A stretch of DNA of 27,015 nt from Halomonas sp. UBA3074. Its GTDB lineage: Bacteria > Pseudomonadota > Gammaproteobacteria > Pseudomonadales > Halomonadaceae. Positions within the stretch are counted from its first letter, which is position 1, and the number at the start of each line of letters is the position of its first letter. A program made the translations under genes and the position numbers. This document shows positions 23,232-27,015 of this stretch, piece after piece. Location: NCBI RefSeq assembly GCF_002366715.1, contig NZ_DFBS01000017.1:1-27015 (forward strand), written 5' to 3'. The notes below the pieces were generated by a model that worked only from the letters and a program-made list of their open reading frames with translations, was not told where the DNA came from and did not search any database.

Positions 23232-24956
23232 GTGGAACTGCTATCCGGCGCAGATATGATCGCCCGCTTCTTGCAAGATGAGGGCATCGAACACATTTAT
23301 GGTTACCCGGGCGGTGCAGCGCTGCATATTTACGATGCACTCTTCCGCCAGGACAAAGTGAAGCACATTCTGGTGCGTCACGAACAAGCGGCTACTCATG
23401 CGGCTGACGGCTATGCCCGTGCCTCGGGCAAAGCGGGCTGCGTGCTCGTCACCTCAGGCCCCGGTGCCACGAATGCCGTCACTGGCATTGCCACCGCCTA
23501 CATGGATTCCATTCCCATGGTGGTGCTGTGTGGTCAAGTGGCCAGTCACCTGATCGGTGAAGATGCCTTCCAGGAAACTGACATCGTTGGCGTGACACGC
23601 CCGATCGTGAAGCACAGCTTCTCGATTCGCCACCCGTCTGAAATCCCGGAAGTGCTGAAAAAGGCGTTTTACCTAGCCTCGACCGGTCGCCCCGGCCCAG
23701 TAGTGGTCGATATTCCCAAAGATATGACCGCGCCCACCGAGCGTTACGAATACGTTTACCCGAAAAAGGTAAAGCTGCGTTCGTATAACCCGGTCACCCG
23801 TGGCCATACCGGGCAGATCAAAAAAGCCGTCGAGATGATGCTGAAGGCCAAGCGCCCGGTGTTTTATACCGGCGGCGGTGTGGTCACAGGTAAAGCCAGC
23901 GAAGGCCTGACCGATCTGGTCAAGCAGTTGGGTTACCCGATTACCACCACGCTGATGGGCATCGGCGCGTATCCGCAGAGCGATCGGCAGTGTTTGGGAT
24001 GGCTTGGCATGCACGGCTCTTATGAGTCGAACATGGCCATGCATCACGCTGACCTGATCATTGCGATCGGGGCGCGCTTTGATGACCGCGTGACCAACAG
24101 TACGTCGAAGTTCTGTCCCACTGCCAAGATCATTCATGTGGATGTCGATCCAAGTTCGATCTCTAAAACGGTGCGTGCCGATGTGCCCATCGTGGGCCCG
24201 GCTTCCAGCGTTATCAATGAGATGATCAGTTTGGTGCAGGGGCATAAAATTGCCCATCCCGAAGCGCTGACCGAGTGGTGGGAAAAAATTGACGGCTGGC
24301 GCGCCGATCGTGAAGGCAAGTTGTATGAGCCCTCCAAGCCGGGTGAAGCACTCAAGCCTCAGGAAGTGATCGAGGCGCTGTGTCGCGTCACGCGCGGCGA
24401 AGCCTATGTGACCACCGACGTTGGTCAGCATCAGATGTTTGCCGCCCAGTACTACAAGTTCGACAAGCCCAACCGGCTAATTACTTCCGGTGGTTTGGGC
24501 ACCATGGGGTTTGGTTTCCCAGCGGCCATGGGTATCAAGCAGAACTTCCCCGATGACGATGTGGTGTGCGTCACCGGTGAAGGCAGCTTCCAGATGATGA
24601 TGCAGGAGCTCTCCACTTGTAAGCAGTACGGCGTGGGCGTCAAGATCGTCAACTTGAACAATGCGTCCTTAGGAATGGTGCGCCAGTGGCAAGACTTGAA
24701 CTACAAGTCCCGCCATGCACATTCGTATATGGAATCGCTTCCCGATTTTCATATGCTCATTGAGGCGTACGGGTTTAAGGCCATTACCGTCAATACGCTT
24801 GACGAGTTGGAGCCCGCGCTAGAGCGTGCGTTTGCTGATAAGCACGAACTGGTGTTCCTTGACGTGAAGGTCGACCCCTTTGAGCACGTCTATCCGATGC
24901 AGGTGCCGTTAGGCGCTATGCGCGACATGCTGCTGTCTAAAACGGAGCGTACCTGA
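23232..24956 (+). CDS. ilvI: Acetolactate synthase large (catalytic) subunit
   Basis: A 574-residue thiamine-diphosphate enzyme, the same length as E. coli IlvI, making acetolactate or acetohydroxybutyrate in valine, leucine and isoleucine synthesis. GTG 23232 gives the standard N-terminus MELLSGADMIARFL; GGGGAG lies about 7 bp upstream. Seen: YGYPGGAALHIYDAL, catalytic glutamate E51 in RHEQAATHAADGYARAS, and the ThDP-metal motif GEGSFQ (G449-E450-G451) ending in LNNASLGMVRQWQ. The usual GDG is GEG here, as in some pseudomonads. Its stop shares one base with the ilvH start (TGATG). The frame extends upstream to a TTG at 23118, which lies in the structured leader and is rejected. Expression is probably controlled by that leader. 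Confidence 0.95.
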   Translation: MELLSGADMIARFLQDEGIEHIYGYPGGAALHIYDALFRQDKVKHILVRHEQAATHAADGYARASGKAGCVLVTSGPGATNAVTGIATAYMDSIPMVVLCGQVASHLIGEDAFQETDIVGVTRPIVKHSFSIRHPSEIPEVLKKAFYLASTGRPGPVVVDIPKDMTAPTERYEYVYPKKVKLRSYNPVTRGHTGQIKKAVEMMLKAKRPVFYTGGGVVTGKASEGLTDLVKQLGYPITTTLMGIGAYPQSDRQCLGWLGMHGSYESNMAMHHADLIIAIGARFDDRVTNSTSKFCPTAKIIHVDVDPSSISKTVRADVPIVGPASSVINEMISLVQGHKIAHPEALTEWWEKIDGWRADREGKLYEPSKPGEALKPQEVIEALCRVTRGEAYVTTDVGQHQMFAAQYYKFDKPNRLITSGGLGTMGFGFPAAMGIKQNFPDDDVVCVTGEGSFQMMMQELSTCKQYGVGVKIVNLNNASLGMVRQWQDLNYKSRHAHSYMESLPDFHMLIEAYGFKAITVNTLDELEPALERAFADKHELVFLDVKVDPFEHVYPMQVPLGAMRDMLLSKTERT

Positions 24957-25447
24957 TGCGTCATATCATCTCGATTCTGCTAGAAAACGAACCGGGTGCG
25001 CTGTCACGTGTAGTCGGGTTGTTCTCCCAGCGTAATTTCAACATCGAAACGCTAAACGTAGCGCCTACTGAAGACCCGTCGCTATCGCGCCTTACGGTCA
25101 CCACCGTGGGTGACGACCGGGTAATTGAGCAGATTACCAAACATCTCAATAAGCTGATCGATGTGGTGAAGTTGGTGGATCTCACCGAAGGTAACCATAT
25201 CGAACGCGAATTGATGTTGGTGAAAGTGAAGGCATTAGGAGCCGCCCGCGACGAAGTGAAGCGCACGGTAGATATCTTCCGCGCGCAGATCGTCGATGTG
25301 ACGCCGAGTCTGTATACCGTGCAGATCACCGGCGATGCGGGCAAGCTGGATGCATTTCTTCAAGCCATGGCGCCGGTCGGTATTTTAGAGGTCGCGCGTA
25401 CTGGGGTCTCGGGTATTGCCCGCGGTGATAAGGTGCTGTCGCTCTAA
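24956..25447 (+). CDS. ilvH: Acetolactate synthase small (regulatory) subunit
   Basis: A 163-residue protein with an N-terminal ACT domain (about residues 2-75: RHIISILLENEPGALSRVVG, then FNIETLNVAPTEDPSLSRLT) and a C-terminal ALS small-subunit domain (VKVKALGAARDEVKRTVDIF, then GDAGKLDAFLQAMAP). It binds IlvI, raises its activity and gives valine feedback inhibition; the length matches E. coli IlvH. The start overlaps the ilvI stop by one base, with CGGAG 8 bp upstream inside ilvI, so translation is coupled. The operon ends here with a terminator; ilvC, which in Pseudomonas follows ilvH, is not present. Confidence 0.96.
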   Translation: MRHIISILLENEPGALSRVVGLFSQRNFNIETLNVAPTEDPSLSRLTVTTVGDDRVIEQITKHLNKLIDVVKLVDLTEGNHIERELMLVKVKALGAARDEVKRTVDIFRAQIVDVTPSLYTVQITGDAGKLDAFLQAMAPVGILEVARTGVSGIARGDKVLSL

Positions 25448-25460
25448 ATACAACAGCACC

Positions 25461-25490
25461 TATCTTTAAAGTATCTATCTTTAAGGTACT
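25461..25490. repeat. Imperfect 15-bp tandem repeat after ilvH
   Basis: TATCTTTAAAGTATC (25461-25475) is followed directly by TATCTTTAAGGTACT (25476-25490), 13 of 15 identical. It lies between the ilvH stop and the terminator and may be a slippage duplication. Confidence 0.7.
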
Positions 25491-25523
25491 TAGCCTTTAC
25501 TACCAGCACTGTAGGGCAAGCAT

Positions 25524-25556
25524 AAGCGCCGCTTCTTTCCGGGAGCGGCGCTTTTT
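25524..25556 (+). terminator. Intrinsic terminator of the ilvIH operon
   Basis: Ten-bp stem AAGCGCCGCT (25524-25533) / AGCGGCGCTT (25544-25553) with a 10-nt loop and a T-run through 25556. It separates ilvIH from pssA. Confidence 0.88.
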
Positions 25557-25691
25557 AGTGATAGCTGATTAAAACTCGCTGATGCTGGCGCCCAAGCTAT
25601 GAATATAGCAATTGACTGGCTGAGTGGCATTCACCGTGTAGAATGAAGGCGATCACTGTTCCCGTGACTTCACTTTTAATGGATGAAACCT

Positions 25692-26594
25692 ATGACACAG
25701 GACGCTCGCGATCAAGAGCACTCAGGCTCAGATCAGTCAACATCAGGTCAGGCAAGCCAAGACCCTACTGGCTCAGAGCAGCCTAATGGCGCTGATCGGT
25801 CAGAAGTAGGCGGCAATGAAGATTTGGCGACCGCTTTCTTGCGCGAAACCGAAGTGGTTGAGGAGGCGGTAGAGGACGGCAAAAAAATACGCCGTAAAGG
25901 TATCTATTTACTGCCCAACTTGTTTACTACCTCAGCACTGTTTGCCGGCTTCTTTGCCGTGGTGGCTGGCATCAATGGTGAGTTTACCTCGGCAGCTGTG
26001 GCCATTTTCATTGCCATGGTGCTGGATGGGTTGGATGGCCGTGTGGCACGAATGACCAATACGCAAAGTGAGTTTGGCGCTGAGTACGATAGCTTGGCCG
26101 ATATGATCTCCTTTGGTATGGCGCCCGCTTTAGTTGCCTTCACCTGGATTCTTCAAGACATCGGTAAGACAGGCTGGGTGGTGGCCTTTCTCTATGTAGC
26201 CTGCGCGGCACTGCGTCTTGCGCGCTTTAATGTGCAGATTGGCAGCGTCGATAAGAAATGGTTTATTGGTCTACCCAGTCCTTCGGCAGCTGCTTTAGTC
26301 GCCGCCAGTGTTTGGACTTTCCATAGTTTTGATGCGGATGCCTTCGGCTTCAAGCTATTGATGCTGGTAGTCGTCGCTGCGGCAGGTGTGCTGATGGTGA
26401 GTAATATCCGCTACTACAGCTTCAAGGATCTCGACTTTAAGAAGCCGGTACCTTTTGTGGTGCTGTTAGCTATCGTATTGGCCTTCGTACTGATCTCTGT
26501 CGAGCCTTCTGTCATGCTGTTACTGCTGTTTGGTACCTACGTTACTTCAGGCCCAGTTCTCGCCGCTATGCGTAAAGCAAAACCCAAGAGTTAA
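25692..26594 (+). CDS. pssA: CDP-diacylglycerol--serine O-phosphatidyltransferase
   Basis: An integral membrane enzyme of 300 residues that makes phosphatidylserine, the precursor of phosphatidylethanolamine. The CDP-alcohol phosphotransferase motif D-G-x2-A-R-x8-G-x3-D-x3-D is complete: DGLDGRVARM, then EFGAEYDSLADM. About eight membrane helices follow the pattern of subclass II PssA. The first ~70 residues are hydrophilic and acidic (Ser/Gln/Glu/Asp-rich), longer than in many homologues, as often seen in halophiles. The start is either ATG 25683 or ATG 25692; I prefer 25692 because GGATG lies before it, while the earlier one has no ribosome binding site. It follows the ilvIH terminator and so is probably transcribed alone. 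PssA next to ilvH is also known in Pseudomonas. Confidence 0.93.
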   Translation: MTQDARDQEHSGSDQSTSGQASQDPTGSEQPNGADRSEVGGNEDLATAFLRETEVVEEAVEDGKKIRRKGIYLLPNLFTTSALFAGFFAVVAGINGEFTSAAVAIFIAMVLDGLDGRVARMTNTQSEFGAEYDSLADMISFGMAPALVAFTWILQDIGKTGWVVAFLYVACAALRLARFNVQIGSVDKKWFIGLPSPSAAALVAASVWTFHSFDADAFGFKLLMLVVVAAAGVLMVSNIRYYSFKDLDFKKPVPFVVLLAIVLAFVLISVEPSVMLLLLFGTYVTSGPVLAAMRKAKPKS

Positions 26595-26607
26595 CCTTTC
26601 GGGCTGC

Positions 26608-26640
26608 TTCTATACTTATTTTCCCATTATTTCCTATTAG
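26608..26640 (+). promoter_or_regulatory. AT-rich UP-element-like tract upstream of rrn P1
   Basis: The AT-rich stretch immediately upstream of the P1 -35 box is where rRNA promoters carry an UP element bound by the RNA polymerase alpha subunit. Composition and position support the call; no precise consensus was matched. Confidence 0.45.
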
Positions 26641-26643
26641 CCC

Positions 26644-26672
26644 TTGCCAACCCGGCCGCGAATCCGTAAAGT
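26644..26672 (+). promoter_or_regulatory. rRNA operon promoter P1
   Basis: TTGCCA (26644-26649), 17 bp, TAAAGT (26667-26672), followed by ACGCATCCGC. The GC-rich discriminator after the -10 box, shared in style with P2, is typical of stringently controlled rRNA promoters. Confidence 0.65.
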
Positions 26673-26790
26673 ACGCATCCGCTGCCGGGGACGCCAAGCG
26701 TTACCAGCGGTAAGTGAAGGTGAAAACCTTCGGTTTGTCAGGCAGTTAGCGGTTTTGGATGTGGTCAGGTTAGCATCGAAAACAACGCCC

Positions 26791-26818
26791 TTGACAATCA
26801 CCAGGAAATGCGTAGAAT
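26791..26818 (+). promoter_or_regulatory. rRNA operon promoter P2
   Basis: Consensus TTGACA (26791-26796), 16 bp, TAGAAT (26813-26818), with discriminator ACGCCTTCC. It lies about 146 bp downstream of P1, close to the P1-P2 distance in E. coli rrn operons. Transcription probably starts near 26825. Confidence 0.85.
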
Positions 26819-26888
26819 ACGCCTTCCTCGCTGAGGCAAGCCAAGTCAACGGCCAGCCGGGTAGCTAAGTTAGTTACCGCAGCGAAAC

Positions 26889-26900
26889 AGCTCTTTAACA
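26889..26900 (+). promoter_or_regulatory. boxA antitermination site in rrn leader
   Basis: AGCTCTTTAACA differs from the E. coli rrn boxA TGCTCTTTAACA only at the first base. It recruits NusB/NusE for rRNA antitermination. Confidence 0.85.
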
Positions 26901-26924
26901 ATTTGATCAGGTAATTCATGTGGG

Positions 26925-26969
26925 CGCTTGCTGATGTTGGTGACAAATCACCAAATATCAAGGCAAGCG
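26925..26969 (+). promoter_or_regulatory. Hairpin in rrn leader after boxA
   Basis: CGCTTGC (26925-26931) pairs with GCAAGCG (26963-26969), TGAT with ATCA, and TTGGTGA (26937-26943) with TCACCAA (26948-26954) around a CAAA loop. It matches the position of the boxC region hairpin and may help antitermination or 16S leader processing. Confidence 0.6.
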
Positions 26970-27015
26970 AACATATCGATACCCTTCATGCCGTTGCTTT
27001 TAAGTAACGTTGTGA

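Larger units (their letters stand above)
26825..27015 (+). other. Leader of a ribosomal RNA operon (16S gene begins beyond the window)
   Basis: Everything after P2 is transcribed rrn leader. It contains the antitermination boxA AGCTCTTTAACA (26889-26900) and a long hairpin. No 16S 5' sequence (AGAGTTTGATC) appears before the right edge, so the 16S gene itself is not in the window. Confidence 0.85.

Noticed and set aside
26881..27015. Start of 16S rRNA
   Set aside because: boxA and the leader hairpin are present, but the conserved 16S 5' sequence does not occur before the window ends.
1..27015. CRISPR array, tRNA genes, complete insertion sequence, prophage or toxin-antitoxin system
   Set aside because: I looked for spaced repeats, cloverleaf-like segments, transposase motifs and paired small genes and found none that I could support.

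Overview
The window looks like a chromosomal segment of a Halomonas-type gammaproteobacterium (Halomonadaceae). This rests on gene content and order, the moderately GC-rich, acidic-residue-rich proteins, and close family resemblance of the housekeeping genes; I ran no database search. Almost everything from about 800 onward is ordinary core genome. The first ~800 bases are visibly more AT-rich and carry the end of a DUF2971 gene, so the left edge may be the border of an accessory segment.

Layout, left half: partial DUF2971 gene; RNase Z; a 416-bp gap; a Crp/Fnr-family regulator; an AI-2E family permease; a two-domain YeeE/YedE (TsuA-like) sulfur-compound permease; NAD-malic enzyme (maeA) convergent with aconitase (acnA); acnA divergent from thioredoxin reductase (trxB); a lone FimT/GspH-type pseudopilin divergent from glycine oxidase (thiO); a small PP0621-like membrane protein; glutamine-dependent NAD synthetase (nadE).

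Layout, right half: a methyl-accepting chemotaxis protein with a CheR-tether-like C-terminus; bamD divergent from rluD-pgeF-clpB, an order also known from E. coli; a 477-bp leader followed by ilvI-ilvH (acetolactate synthase); pssA; and finally the tandem promoters and leader of a ribosomal RNA operon. The 16S gene itself lies beyond the right edge.

Genes that work together: MaeA and AcnA are both central carbon enzymes; RluD, PgeF, BamD and ClpB are ribosome, envelope and proteostasis functions, with clpB behind a near-consensus heat-shock (RpoH) promoter; IlvI and IlvH are the two subunits of one enzyme, translated with overlapping stop and start.

The most interesting feature is the ilvIH leader (about 22860-23231). 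It holds a 36-codon upstream ORF with a Shine-Dalgarno sequence, at least nine hairpins, a multibranch domain closed by GAGTGC/GCACTC, a second copy of the GCACTC strand that could compete for the same partner, and an anti-Shine-Dalgarno ACCTCC beside the ilvI ribosome binding site. There is no U-run terminator. This fits a structured cis-regulatory RNA, perhaps related to the published ilvB-associated RNA motifs, but I could not test that. Other points are a pair of identical TTGTACAA palindromes 32 bp apart upstream of the chemotaxis gene, a 12-bp tandem duplication at that gene's stop codon, and the absence of ilvC between ilvH and pssA. I found no CRISPR array, tRNA, complete insertion sequence, phage or defence system.
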